Shown piece by piece: positions 1 through 11,440 of a stretch of 64,000 nucleotides of DNA. The stretch covers positions 50,228,841 through 50,292,840 of the forward strand of contig CM055095.1 in the NCBI GenBank assembly GCA_029204225.1, written 5' to 3'. Every line of letters begins with the position of its first letter. Position 1 is the first letter of the stretch. The stretch comes from Diphasiastrum complanatum (Eukaryota > Streptophyta > Lycopodiopsida > Lycopodiales > Lycopodiaceae). Both the position numbers and the translations under genes were made by a program. The notes beneath the pieces were generated by a model that was not told where the DNA came from, made no database searches, and worked only from the letters and a program-made list of their open reading frames with translations.

Positions 1-12
1 ACGCTCTATGAA

Positions 13-546
13 GTGAGAGATGTCACTCCAAAGCTGCATCTGAGAAAGAAGTTCTTCTCCCTCAGAATGTCAGAAGGTGATTCTATTCAGAATCACATAA
101 ATCATTTCAAGACTCTACTAGAGCAGATGGCAGCCATAGATTCAACAATTGAAGATTCTGATGCTGTACTGACTTTATTGTCTAGTTTGTCATCTGCTTA
201 TGAAAATTGGGTGATGATGATTTCCACTCACTCAAAAATAACTTTATCTAGAGTCATAACTATGCTGCTGCAGGAGGAAACTAGTAGGAATGGAGCGTCC
301 TCGTCCTCCATCAATGACTCTCAAGCTCTGTTCTCCAAGAAGAAGACAGAGAAACAACATAAGAAGAAAGTTGCCAAGAAGAATGATAACAATCAAGAGC
401 AGTCAAATAAGAAAGGTCAATTCCAGAATCAACAGCCTACTCAGAAAAAATTATTCTGCAAGTATTGCAAAAGGACAAATAATGAGATCCAGGACTGTCA
501 AATTTTGAAGTTTAACAACAACAAAAGGAAACAACAAGACCAATAA
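13..546 (+). pseudogene. Copia Gag remnant (UBN2-type Gag with degenerate zinc knuckle)
   Basis: This open stretch of 177 codons resembles the C-terminal half of a Ty1/Copia Gag, the protein that packages element RNA into cytoplasmic particles. A helical part with spacing typical of UBN2 Gag (LLSSLSSAYENW) is followed by a Lys/Gln-rich basic linker and a knuckle-like CKYC motif near residues 149-162. The expected His is Asn there, so the CCHC finger is damaged. The frame is already open when the window begins, so the true start is probably missing. It lies directly upstream of protease and integrase pieces on the same strand, which supports one decayed Copia element. Element identity is firm; the lineage within Copia is not. 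Confidence 0.8.
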
Positions 547-570
547 GCCAATGAAGCTATCAACACAGAG

Positions 571-1257
571 CAAAATGTCAAAGTCGACGATGAGCAAGAA
601 GCCTTTATGGTGAACCATCACCATGTTGATCGATCTGAGGAATGGTTCCTCGATACTGGAGCGACACAGCATATGCAAGTCGTCAAGAATTGTTTTCAGA
701 TCATTCGGCCTACAACACTAAGAGATATGTCCACCTTTTGAGACAATAGCTCAATATAATTGAAGGTGAAGGTAGTGTTAGACTAAATCTTCTACATGGG
801 GGTGTCGAAGCTTATACCAAATATTTTGTATGTCCTGAATTTGACGACAAATTTATTGTCGATTAGTAGAATTACTGATTTAAGACATAAGGCAGAGTTT
901 GAGATAGACTCATGTAAAATTCTTGATAAAAGTAAAAGGGTCCTTGCACTCGGAAAGAGGCAAGGTTATCTCTATAGACTTTCGCATTGCTATTCTATGA
1001 CTGTATGTGCTTTAAGCAGTTCCAGACATGATAATAAATGATTGATTTGGCATTATAGACTTGGTCACCTTAATCATATGTCAATTGATTATATATACAA
1101 GCATTCTTCAGCTCTTGATCTAGACTATCAGATTGTTGACCCTCTTGCCTGCCAAAGTTGTATAATAGGAAAGCAGACAAGGAGGCCATTTAAGTCGAAT
1201 CATGAGCATATGTCTAAAGATTTGTTGGATGTTGTACATACTGAATATGTGGCTTGA
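571..1257 (+). pseudogene. Copia protease and GAG-pre-integrase remnant
   Basis: Around 646-668 the translation gives WFLDTGATQHM, the aspartic protease active site (DTGA) that cleaves Gag-Pol. A stop follows within about 25 codons. From 796 a GAG-pre-integrase segment resumes, with the NILYVLNLTTNLLSISR signature. A stop codon (TGA, 1039-1041) is followed at once by the integrase zinc region: WHYRLGHLNHMS, then CQSCIIGKQ, giving the H and CxxC ligands. Several interruptions rule out a functional product. It continues the element begun by the Gag remnant at 13-546. Confidence 0.8.
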
Positions 1258-1500
1258 TGCAGTCACCATCATTACTTGGTGCAAAATTCTTTATTACATT
1301 TATTGATGATTATTCAAGAAGGACTGATGTATATTTTATGAAGCACAAATATGAAGCTTTTCAATTCTTCAAGCAATACAAAGAGAATGCAGAGTTGCAG
1401 ATAGACAAAAGAATCAAAGCTCTTAGGAGTGATAATGGCGATGAATACATCTCAAAAGAATTCAACGACCGTAAAGCTAAACATATTTCAAGACATCTAG
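1258..1500 (+). pseudogene. Copia integrase core fragment, truncated
   Basis: The fragment carries the integrase catalytic core beginning: FITFIDDYSRRTDVYF, then IKALRSDNGDEYIS, which holds the second catalytic Asp of the DDE triad. The catalytic Glu segment (normally NGVAERKNR) is absent, because homology stops near 1500. Downstream sequence has no recognisable RT or RNase H, so the element's 3' half was lost. Together with the two preceding pieces this is a 5'-proximal remnant of one Copia copy. Confidence 0.75.
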
Positions 1501-2040
1501 CTGGTACCTGCCACCATCCCACCACACAAAACCGCGCAATTAGCATAGTGAGAAAGACAGGTGTCAACACTGAATGTCAGTTGTTATCCATTTACAAAAT
1601 GCGTTTAACTTAAGTAATCAGCTTGTAGTGTAAATAAAATTTTATAGTCCGATCTTTCCTTACTAAAAGTTGGTTACAACGATAGGCCAAACCATATTGA
1701 TACCATATCAGGACGAATGTTATGCTGATCAATTTGATGGTTTTGGTCCTTATCTTAAAAAAATAAATAAACATTATGCATTAGACAGTAAGCTGCATGA
1801 GAAATATAGCAATTTGCAAACAAATAAGTAGCTTGGACCGGTACATGAAGTTTGGGGCAATCCATGCCATACCAACCTTTGTATCTGCAAATAGATACAG
1901 TACGGTTCACATAACTTCTTGAGCAAATCCATGCTATACAAGAGTCTGCAAGCTATTTTACCGTTTTAATTTTTTAAAAAAAAACTTGATCGTAACGTAG
2001 AAAGTAGAAAACACCACATATTCGTATGTGAAAAGACCTT
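1501..2040. other. AT-rich spacer, nothing recognised
   Basis: No coding, RNA or terminal-repeat signal was found between the broken Copia integrase and the candidate Gypsy LTR. It may hold unrecognised flanking or decayed element sequence. Confidence 0.5.
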
Positions 2041-2626
2041 TGTACAACTCCATGTACTTTAAAGAATGTAAATTGGTTGACAATTATGACTAAAAAGGGT
2101 TACCATTTACCCTACGATAAGCATTCCCTCCAAATTGGATTGGTCCCACTCTTTTTTAAATTTGAATAATTAGAGAGGCAAAAATGGACCAATAGGATTC
2201 AAAGGCCAGGGTCCTCCTTCCTACTATAAAAAGGGACCAACTCGAGTTGCTCCTCATGTTCATTTCCTCATTTCAATAAAGCAGATTGGTTCTCTTTAGA
2301 AATGGATTGATGAATGTCCTTGCTCTTCTTCTTTTCTCCTCCATCTCTCATGCTTTCTTTGGGTTGCTAATTGTTGGATCTGAATGTTATTGGGATTGTG
2401 TGTTATTATACTTTTTATGAGAGAGGAAGGGTAAACTATCTTTGTTGTGGATCGTAGGGTTAATGGATGTTAGAGTTAAATGTGAACCCTCCATTCATGA
2501 TTGAAATCTGAACTATACTATCGCTCTCATGGGAACGAAGCTATGCGTGACAACTAACTTCGTCTCTTTGATGCTAGATTGACTAGATCTTGGATTCAGG
2601 TTAGGCAAGGAAAGAAATCCACTACA
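2041..2626 (+). repeat. Candidate 5' LTR of Gypsy G1
   Basis: The 586-bp segment begins TGTA and ends TACA, ends immediately before a Gypsy-type primer site, and contains a TATA-like stretch. These are the features of a 5' LTR. The matching 3' LTR was not found downstream of the element at 9428, so the left boundary rests on the TGTA/TACA ends alone and could be wrong. The right boundary is better supported, because the primer site starts four bases later. Confidence 0.5.
2225..2232 (+). promoter_or_regulatory. TATA box candidate in the Gypsy G1 LTR
   Basis: TATAAAAA lies about 400 bases before the LTR end, where an LTR promoter would sit. It is a sequence match only. Confidence 0.4.
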
Positions 2627-2630
2627 ATAT

Positions 2631-2648
2631 TGGTGCCGTTGCCGGGGA
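2631..2648 (+). other. Primer binding site of Gypsy G1
   Basis: TGGTGCCGTTGCCGGGGA follows the LTR end after the spacer ATAT. It is one base from the TGGCGCCGTTGCCGGGGA site known from Athila/Tat Gypsy elements. It marks where a tRNA primes minus-strand DNA synthesis and supports the Tat/Athila assignment of the downstream genes. Confidence 0.75.
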
Positions 2649-3871
2649 GCTATGCCAATTTTTCAGTTTGCAGCATGTTTGTTGGATGGGTAGCTTGCAT
2701 TAGGCATCTTATCGTGGCATGAATAGTGTTAGATTTGCATTTAGGGTTAATTTGGGAGTGATTTTGCTTGATTTGAGTGGATTTGCTTGTTTGAAATCTA
2801 ATCTGATTGTTAAATAGAGAAAGCTATTCAGATCACCAATTTTAAGAACCATTTGGATCTGAGATATCAGAAAAAACAACAAAAATCGGTCAAATTTGCC
2901 AGATTTTGGTCAAAAAGAGACAAAAAACATCATCAGAGCTTATACCTTTTTACCCTCTTTTAGGAAACCTTTGCTGAGTTGCAGGCACCTTCGGTTTTGT
3001 TCACAAAACCTTCAATGTGAAGGGCGGAGATTAATTCCCAGCAGATTTTCAGAATCATCAGAAAAACCGCAAAAAAATACCAAAAAAACACCAAAACCCT
3101 AAAAATACAGAAAAAGAACCTTCGTTCGATTCACTGTGCATAGGTGTAATTCAGATCTATCTATTGCCAGGTCGACGAAGAATAATACCAAAAATAGAAG
3201 GGTTTTCAGAGGATCAGTTGTCATATTGTCATATTTTTGCCAAAAAAGTCACTTTTTTGCAAAAATACCAGTATTACTCTTGATCCTTCGCTAGAATCTT
3301 CGCCGTGTTTCCAAAATATTCTATTTATAATAAAATACTACTTTTGAGTTCGACGAAGATTCTTCTTGTTCAGATCATAGAAAATCTTGATTTTTACCTT
3401 CGTCAAACTACAAAAACTGTGTTTTCTTATGTTAGAAACCTTCGTCCGATTTTCCATAGTTTTATCCGTGTCAGATCTTTCATCTGAGAGGTCGACAAAG
3501 GTTATTTTCCAAGAAATTGTCAAAAAAGTTGATCAGAAAGTTTTTTTTTTTTTTTTCCAAAAATAACATTGTTGAACCTTCGCCGAGCCAATCTTCGCCT
3601 AGTGAACCTTCGCCAGTCCTATTTTTAGATCCCGATTTTCCAGATCAAGTCTCTGTCAAAATTTGGATCAAACCTGATATATTCTGATTTGGATTCTGAA
3701 AATTTTTTCATTTTTGAGAAGTATCGGTTGATTGAATTTCGAAATCTTTTTCACGATATAGAAATTAGATTTTTGAAAAGTGGAATATATCTAGCAGGAC
3801 TGATCTGAGATAGTGTTTGGTTGAAAAATCTAGATCCAATCTCATTGTCTGCTTGATTTGAATCTGTAAAG
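2649..3871 (+). other. Untranslated leader of Gypsy G1
   Basis: About 1.2 kb between primer site and first Gag codon has no long open frame in the element's sense. It is rich in short A and T runs, has a 16-18 T run near 3541, and contains recurring CTTCG/TTCGCC words (for example 3297-3304, 3580-3616). Long leaders are usual in Tat/Athila elements. Nothing else was recognised. Confidence 0.55.
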
Positions 3872-5330
3872 ATGGCTGCCCCTGAAGCTGCTCCTGGAGG
3901 TGCTCCACAGGAAGTCAATCCAGTTATGGTTAGAAAAACACCCCGTTTGGATCTACCCAAATATAATGGATTAACAGATCCAATTAGATTTCTTCAGATC
4001 TATGCTGAATCTTGTGAAGTCTATGACGAGATTTATCCGCAAGATAAACTTAAGCTGTTTCCTATGGCCTTAACAGGCGCAGCACAAGATTGGTACTATA
4101 ATCAAGATGAAACTGAACGTACAGATTGGGAGGTTGTTAAACGAGCCCTTATCACACGGTTCAAACCACGGAAGTTTCTGGAAGACCCTTTCCTACTTTT
4201 TAGTAAAATTAAATTGCAAAAGCGAGAAATGGTTTGAGAACACATTGAATGGGTGAAACGTCTCAGATCGGAGTGCGAACCTGAGTTGATTAACGAAAAT
4301 GCCATGATTATGTGGTTTTTGTCAGGTCTACCTAAACGAATCAGACGTGAGCTGAAACGCCATACTGAGTATGCACTCTTGCAAAATGCTATGGACGATG
4401 TAATTCGGGAGGAGGATGAAGATTCAGATGATGACCCGAATATTAGTATGTTGTCCTATACAGCAAGGCAGACTACTATGACATCCACCACTATTTCATC
4501 CAACGCTACTGCAAAAATGATGCTCAACAAGTTCGAGAAACTTGGGAAGAACCAGCAAAAACAGATGGAAAAGTTGCAGTCACAATTTAATGAGAAGATC
4601 AAGGCATTGGAAAATTTCCACGGACAAGCAAACAAGGAACCTGAAAAGTTTGCGAAGACTTTTCCTATGAGGGAAAAATGTCTGGTGTTCTATTTGTACA
4701 AGAAATCACACAGTGAATGAGTGTCATCAATTGAAAAAACGAATGGAAATCAGTGTTTGCCATTTGTGTAATTCGCCTGATCATGAGACTGCTTTTTGCA
4801 ACTTCAACCCTCAGATAATTCAGCAACGATATGCCCAAATGGGATATCGAGAACCATAGTATGGAGGAAATCCAACAGCTAGACCATGACAATCTACTCT
4901 TGGATACCCGGAACGTTTAGCCTTACTTGCCCCACCAAAGCACTCCGCTCCTCCTACCAATTTGATAGAACCAGAACCGTACATAAGTGCTGAGCAATGG
5001 AACTATGGTACTGATCAAGAAGGTGTATCTTCAAGAGGATCTTCAGAACAATACGCTATTTATGCTGCGGCTCAACAACAAGCCTCTAGAAATTGGACCA
5101 GAGCACCACTTGGATGTTTCTCATGTGGAGAAAATCACAGAGTTGCAAAATGTCCAAATAAAAAAAATTTGTACCATTATGTCGTGATTGTGGTTATGGG
5201 CATTGCTATAAAGACTTTCCAACAAGACCTAAGCCACCACCAGCTACAGCTCCTGTAAATTTGATAACAATCAAGCGAAGACCAATAGCTCAGAATAAAC
5301 CAAGTGCACCCTTGATGGTGGTCACCAGAG
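3872..5330 (+). pseudogene. Gypsy G1 Gag with four knuckle-like motifs, broken
   Basis: The reading begins MAAPEAAPGG at 3872 and shows a retrotransposon Gag domain (LPKYNGLTDPIRFLQIY, then the TGAAQDWYY helix) that would build the particle shell. An in-frame TGA (4235-4237) interrupts it, and the same frame continues from 4238 to 4720. A frameshift near 4675 is needed to reach two zinc knuckles: CSIC at 4686-4724 (CX2CX3HX4C) and CHLC at 4758-4799 (CX2CX4HX4C). Two more lie downstream: CFSC at 5115-5153, and CRDC at 5180-5215 with an Asp in the last ligand position. Several stops separate them, so no full Gag can be made. Confidence 0.8.
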
Positions 5331-5383
5331 CATAGAAGCAAAAAAAACCAGTAGCGGATCCAGTACCTGCTGATTCTATACCA

Positions 5384-6328
5384 TTGAATGATACACCAAC
5401 AACATCGGGAGTCTATCCAAATCCTCATGCAGAAAAACGAAGATATCAGGATATGAGGCAGTGGATTAAACATCTGCAAGAAGAAGAGGAGCTTGAAGAA
5501 ATAGTAGAAGTTCGTTCTTCATCATTGCAGCCACCAAGAAATTCACGTATGGATATGAATGACCAGTTGCATCATCATGAATAACCTTTCAAGATGACTA
5601 AACCGGAAGCGCCGCAAACAGAACTGCTCATGAATATTTTGTCTAGCAAGATCAATATTTCATTGGGAGAGTTTCTGAAGTTGGTGCCAAAAACAAAAGA
5701 AGTCTTAGCACAAAAGTTAGCTCAAGAAGAACCAGAAGTCCATCGGGAGCCACTTTTTTGTGCTGGATTTGAAGAATCTAATGAAGTACTCCATGTTTGA
5801 GCCGCTTGGGAAAGTGAACAAAAGAATATCACTCTACCGATACAGTATAGACAATTTTCTAAGGAAGCAGCTGTGATAGATGGCGGTTCAGGAGTTAACC
5901 TGATTTCTACAAAGCTATGTGCAAAATGGGGCCTTACCTTTAAAGATCAAGCTTGCTACTTTTGCCATTCAGCTGATCAAACGATTGTTCGTCCGCGAGG
6001 AATGGTTGAAGATATACCTGTCAAAATTGCGGGAGTACAGTTCGTCATTACTTTTGTAGTGATGGACTTACCAGAAGCGCCAAATGTCTACCGAGTTTTA
6101 TTGGGACGTCCATGGTTACGAGTTGCGCAAGTAATTCATAATTGGGTTACCAGAAAAATCACTTTTGAAAATCGTGAACGTGCAGTTAAAGTTGATCCTA
6201 CAACTTGGACTATCAAACCAGTGGTTCAAAAAGAAGATGATGATTCATCAACAACGGATCACACTTGTGACCGTCCAGAGAAGAATTTAAGAGTTCATTA
6301 TGATTCTCAAACGGATACTGTCAACTAA
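5384..6328 (+). pseudogene. Gypsy G1 linker and aspartic protease, broken
   Basis: The 5' part (5384-5800) encodes an acidic Gag-Pol linker found again, nearly intact, in copy G2 at 57165. The protease domain occupies 5873-6328. Its active site reads IDGGSGVNLIS and its flap-distal strand reads VLLGRPWLRV, as in Tat/Ogre-type Gypsy proteases, which carry DGGS or DDGS where others have DTG or DSG. Stops at 5582, 5798 and 6326 split the frame. The enzyme would have matured Gag-Pol. Confidence 0.75.
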
Positions 6329-6367
6329 AATGAAGCTCTTGCAACGATTGATTGTACAACAGGATAT

Positions 6368-7207
6368 ATGTGTCAACAAGATAATCAATCAGATTTGAAC
6401 GAGATTTTCTTATTAGATCGAACTTTGGATACACCAATCACGTTTCCATTGAATGTGCTGAATGTAGACTGGATATCAACGGAACCTATACCAGATTCGA
6501 TTGAGAATAATCTCATACCTGTGAGTCATGCCTTGACTTATGTTGGTAATGATGAACTTACGGATGAGCAGATTCTCAATCACATGGATCCGACCAGATT
6601 TGGAGTGCGTAATGTTCCTGATGAACCAACAATAAAATTGCCTAAAGCAGTTTTATTGAAAGAAGATAGGATCACAGGATCGATGACGAAGAAACAAGCT
6701 AAGCAACATTATAATACGGTCCTGAAATGGAAAAATCCTCCTCAAAAGATTGATTCAAAGAATGTGCCACCCTTACTGGATAAAGGCAAAGGAAAAGTTG
6801 AGGATGATTCTACAAGTCAGAATTCTAGCAAGACATCATCTCGGAAGTCATCACCTCCACAATCAATTCTTGCTAAGAAGGCTAAGCGAAGATCCAAGAC
6901 AAGTCCTTTAAAAAAGGAACAAATAGATATAGTCCAGCATGATATGTCCGAGTATTTTAAACGTTATACATTGGATGATGTGGTTATCATGTTACCTAAA
7001 GCACATCGTGAACCTGAAGAACATGTGTTAGAATTGAAAGAGGTTTACGATGGCCCAGCTAGGACGCAGCCAATGAATCTTGCTGAACCAGGAGAACTGG
7101 AAAATATTGTACAAGTTGGATCACAACTTAATCCTGAACAGTATCAAGCACTCGACATGTTACTTATTAAGTATCAAGATTCTTTGCATGGACTTATCAA
7201 GATCTAA
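6368..7207 (+). pseudogene. Gypsy G1 protease-RT linker
   Basis: A 279-codon open frame follows the protease after one stop. It has no catalytic motif. It is hydrophilic, rich in Lys, Ser and Asp, with a SSKTSSRKSSPP stretch near residues 156-167. The same segment, split by a Copia insertion, occurs in G2 (57958-58420 and 63816-64000), so it is a genuine part of this Gypsy family. It probably links protease to reverse transcriptase in Pol. Confidence 0.7.
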
Positions 7208-8061
7208 AGGGTATTCCGACGTCAGTTATTGAACATACCATACCTATAGTACCTGATGCAGTTCCAAAGGTTACAAAGTTCTATCGTTGTAATCCTAATG
7301 TTGCGGACCTGATAAAGAAAGAACTTCAGAGATTGCTTGACGCCGACTTCATTTATGAGATCGAGCATACCGAATGGATTTCACCGATTGTCATTGTTCC
7401 TACAAAAAATGAGAAATTGCGAATCTGTGTGAATCTCAAAGCGTTGAACAAAGTGACACGAAAGGATCACTTTCCGTTACCTTTTACTAAAAGCATTCTG
7501 GATCGCCTTGCTGGATCAGAAGCTTATAGTTTCTTGGATGGATTTAGTGGTTACAACCAGGTTAAGGTTGCACCTGCCGATTGCCACAAAACCGCTTTTG
7601 CAACAGAATGGGACACCTATGCTTACAAAGTAATGTCGTTTGGACTCTGTAATGCACCAAGTTTGTTCCAGAGTAATGCAATTTGCTTTTAAAGATTATC
7701 TACAGAAATTCCTTGAAATTACTTGGATGACCTAGGAGTCCATAGTACAGATGCAGACCACCTGGATCGATTGGAGAAAGTATTTGAAAGATGCCGCAAA
7801 TATCAGATTTTTCTAAATCCTGAAAAATGCTAGATATGGATTTCCCACGGAGTTATGCTTGGACATGTGATATCGAGACATGGTATTGCCATAGATTATT
7901 CTAAGATCAAGATTATTGTGGAATTGCCACCGCCAACAACGATTCGTGGAGTTTATGTGTTTATGGGTCATGCGAACTACTATTGAATTTTTATTATCTT
8001 CTTTGCGGATTTAGCATGACCTATATACAAACTGACTATTGTTCCTATTTGGACAGTAGAG
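7208..8061 (+). pseudogene. Gypsy G1 reverse transcriptase, broken
   Basis: The RT domain copies element RNA into DNA. Recognisable blocks are SPIVIVPTKNEKLRICVN (7381-7434), FLDGFSGYNQVKVAP (about 7534-7578) and MSFGLCNAPSLFQ (about 7633-7671). FGLCNAP is characteristic of Athila/Tat RT. The catalytic segment YLDDL follows a frameshift near 7720. Stops occur at 7690, 7831, 7984 and 8017. The strand and the order after protease and before RNase H are as expected for Gypsy. Confidence 0.82.
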
Positions 8062-8763
8062 GTGTTAGAAGCCTTTGAAAAGTTAAAAAAAACATTAACT
8101 TCAGCACCAATATTGCGTTCTCCAGATTGGGCGATAGAATTTCATGTTCATACAGATGCCTCAAAATACACCATTGGATCAGTTTTGACGCAGCCAGGTG
8201 ATTATAAGAAGGATTATCCTATACGATTTGCAAGCAGAGAACTTACAGATCCGGAGAGGAATTATTCAACAACAAAACGTGAAGCGTTAGCCATGATTTT
8301 TTCTATTCAAAAATGTCATTACTACCTCATGGAAATGCACTTTGCATTTTATACAGATCACGAGCCATTACTTTACTTGGTAAACAAGACGTGCAATACT
8401 GGACGTATTGCAAGATGGTTATTGTTATTGACTGAATTTGACTTTCGCATTGTGGCTCAAAAGGGCAAGCAACATTATCTAGCCAATCACGTTTCACGAA
8501 ACGAATCCGCACCAGTTAATACAGAAGTGGATGATGAACTACCAGATGCTGCATTGTTCTATGTTGAAGCAGTACCTGAGTCAGCAGTGGATATTGTTGA
8601 GTACCTAATGCTAGGACAACCGAATGACTCCTTGACAAAAGTACAAAAGAGACAATTGATTCATAAGGCTCAACCTTATCAATTGATTGAAGGACAATTG
8701 TATCGTCGTGGATCAGACAATATTTTACGAAGATGTTTTTACCGCATGAAGTACCATATTTAA
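8062..8763 (+). pseudogene. Gypsy G1 RNase H domain
   Basis: A 233-codon frame carries the Ty3/Gypsy RNase H region that degrades the RNA strand after copying: TSAPILRSPDWAIEFHVHTD with the first catalytic Asp, SRELTDPERNYSTTKREALA with the Glu, FYTDHEPLLYL with an Asp, and a terminal LANHVSRNES block. It is the best-preserved segment of G1. An N-terminal integrase-like stretch begins near its end (IEGQLYRRGSDNILRRC). Confidence 0.82.
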
Positions 8764-9428
8764 TTATGTTTTCACTTGATGGCATGGGCGGAGGACACTT
8801 CTCTACAAATATTATTATTCGCAAACTTTTGCAATCAAGTTCTTGGTGGCCTACGCTTCATAAAGACACATAAAATTTTATTCAGACATGTGATGTTTGC
8901 CATCAAGCATGCCGACCTACTCAACAGAATTATGAACCCTTGCATCCGGTTTTATCGCAAGCACCATTTGAAAAATGGGGACTGGATTATGTTGGTTCTA
9001 TTCACCCTGCCGCGCAAGGATCTCAGGCCCGATACATTATAATCCCATCTTTACGCATAGTAGCAACGAAACGATTAAATGATGATAAGTCTTTAGAACT
9101 CCGTCATGAAGCGTTGCACAAATTATGTGAGACCTGATTGATGGCAGTTCATGCATTAGCAGCAGAGAAAGCCCGTCGCAAGGCATGGCACGATCGTCGA
9201 TTGCACAAACAGGATCTGAAACCAGAAGATCTCGCATTGATGTACAAAACCAGGCTGATCAAGGGAAAGTTGAAGTTTACCGGTGAAGGCCCGTATAAAG
9301 TGAAGGAAATCCTGAACTATGGTGCAATAATTCTTGAGCACTTGGATGGAAAACAATTTGATACTCCGGTGAATGGCAGCCAATTACGCAAGTTTTGGCA
9401 GCCTGCTCTGCCATATTTGAAAGTGTAA
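8764..9428 (+). pseudogene. Gypsy G1 integrase with core deleted
   Basis: The zinc-binding end (CDVCHQACRPT, near 8889-8921) and the start of the core (FEKWGLDYVGSI) are visible. Sequence then jumps, near 9050-9100, to the C-terminal part: ARRKAWHDRRLHKQDL and GPYKVKEILNYGAIILEHL, ending with LRKFWQ at about 9384-9401. Most of the DDE catalytic core is therefore missing. The element's 3' end and 3' LTR were not recognised beyond 9428. Confidence 0.75.
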
Positions 9429-10144
9429 CAATCCATAGCATATGCTTCAAATAGTATGCCATAATGCTACTAGTTCTGGCAGCGCCAAACTCCTTAATAG
9501 TATCTGGCCGTGATGGAGTGCCTACTAGCATTCTGGCAACGATGGATTGCTTTATGACAACTGAGCAACGATAGTGCACGATCATGATAATGTCTGGGTA
9601 GCGCTACATCAGATCGCTGTAGCGATGGATAGCATTGCATGTGTTGCTATATCATGATTTCTATCATTCAACACTAAATGATAGTGATGCCCTACTAAAT
9701 GATAGTGGTGGGATACTTTTCAGCACTTAACGATAGCGATTTCACTTCCTATCAATGATTCTGGCCAGCGATGGTAGTAGCGATAGATAGCAGCGATGGA
9801 TAGCATACTTTATTCATCGAACAAATTTGCTTATGCTAGCAGTGATGCATAATAGCAATATTATTGCTTGTCATTTCTTTGATAGTAGTAGATCCACAGC
9901 AAGAAAAGGTAAGTTAAAAAATGACTTACCGGTGCATTTATATTCTACAAGGGTTCTGCCTTTGATTTTGCTATTCAAAATGTTGGGAACTCTCGTAGAG
10001 GGTCTTAAACTGCAAGGTAACTTTCACAAAGATTTCTTGTACCTATCTCAGTGAGATAGAGCTTCAGTAGGCTCTACAAAGATTTTTATAATTTTTAAGA
10101 TTTTTTTAAGAGTTTTTCTGGCTATTTTTTTAGTTTCATCATAA
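9429..10144. other. Noncoding stretch with recurrent AGCGATGGATAGCA words
   Basis: No gene was recognised. From about 9470 to 9810 the word AGCGATGG or variants recurs (9622-9636, 9767-9808 and weaker copies near 9537 and 9567), with related ATAGTG/GATAGCG words between. It may be the 3' untranslated region of Gypsy G1 or degenerate short repeats. Nothing was recognised from 9810 to 10144. Confidence 0.4.
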
Positions 10145-10627
10145 TCAATGCCTTTTGGTTTTCAAAAACCCTTTTGCTACAAGTCTAGCTTTATGCTTAC
10201 TTACTGATCTATCTATATTATACTTCAATCTATACACCCACTTGCAATTAAGTGGTTTCTTCTCTTGACGAAGATCAACAAGCTCCCAAGTATGATTCTC
10301 CATGAGATCATCATACTCCACTTGCATAGCATGCATCCAACTTTTTGATTTACATGCATCTTCATAGCAAGTTAGTTCATCAAGCATTGAAGTAAGAAAG
10401 ATGTAATCAGTGAAAGATGAGATGCCTTCCCTTTGATAAGCTTTGCCAACATAAGTGAGCCTTGATGGCTCGTGGCTTTGCTCTTGTGGATCTTCTTGGA
10501 GTCCTTGGATCCTGAAATGTATCCTCAAGTTCTTGATCACTTTGAAGCTCCTCCTCCATCCTAGCATGGTCTTTGACATCAAGATGATTAGTAGCATTAT
10601 CATCCACTTCACAAGAGTGTCCTTCAT
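10145..10627 (-). pseudogene. Copia E linker and RT N-terminus remnant
   Basis: Read on the minus strand, an acidic integrase-RT linker leads into the RT start: WMHAMQVEYDDLMENHTWEL, then KPLNCKWVYRLKYN and KHKARLVAKGF. These are the first RT blocks of Ty1/Copia. The catalytic YVDD region is absent, because the homology ends at about 10145. The piece continues an integrase fragment immediately upstream on the same strand. Confidence 0.8.
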
Positions 10628-11432
10628 AAAAAAATAATATCCCTACTCACTATGATTTTTTTAGTGATGGGATTGAAGACTCTATATCCTTTGTTATTCT
10701 CACCATAGCCCACAAATATACCTTTAATAGAAGTGGCATCATCCTTATTTCTATCCAAGGATTGGTGTACATAGCATGTATATCTAAAGATTCTTAGATC
10801 TTTGAGATTTGGCTTTTCAAATAGAGCCTCAAATGGTGTGATTCCTCCAATGGCTTGGCTGGGCAATCTATTGCACAAAAAGTTAGCACAAGTAATTGCC
10901 TCACCCCAAAATGGTTTTGGTAGAGAGGCATCTAGCCTTAAGGCTTTAGCACACTCACAAAAATATATATTTTTCCTCTCGGCCACTCCATTTTGTTGAG
11001 GGGTATAAGCACAAGATAACACCCTCTCAATGCCATTAGAATTACAAAACTCTATCATTCTATTGGAGATGTACTCTCCTCCATTATCACATCTCAATAC
11101 CTTAATCTTGGTATTAAGTTAATTTTCAACTAGAGTTTTGAGCTTTACAAATGAATCAAACACCAAACCTTTGTAAGATAAGAGGTAAATCCAAGCATAT
11201 CTTGAATGATCATCAATAAAATACACATAGTACTTTGCACCACCATTAGATTCTTGAGAGAAGCTATGCACCTCCGAATGTATGATCTTGTAGTAGATCT
11301 TGAAAATGGAAGCTTATGAGCCTTTGAGAGGCTACAAGACTCACAATGCTTGCCACATATTGACAAACTCTTGTGGCCAAGTGCAGTATCCTTTGCACAC
11401 ATGGATTCCATGTTAACACTCTCCATTGCCAC
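10624..11432 (-). pseudogene. Copia E integrase remnant
   Basis: The minus-strand translation has the integrase core: MRCDNGGEYISNRMIEFC with the second catalytic Asp, YTPQQNGVAERKN with the catalytic Glu, and WGEAITCANFLCNRLP. A stop at about 11118 and a frameshift near 11290 separate this from the zinc-binding end (CGKHCESCSLSKAHKLPFSR). It would have joined element DNA to the chromosome. Damage makes it inactive. Confidence 0.82.
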
Positions 11433-11440
11433 ATTAGCAT

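Noticed and set aside
2896-3102. 68-codon frame in the Gypsy G1 leader
   Set aside because: It is short, has no recognised domain and is not preceded by coding context.
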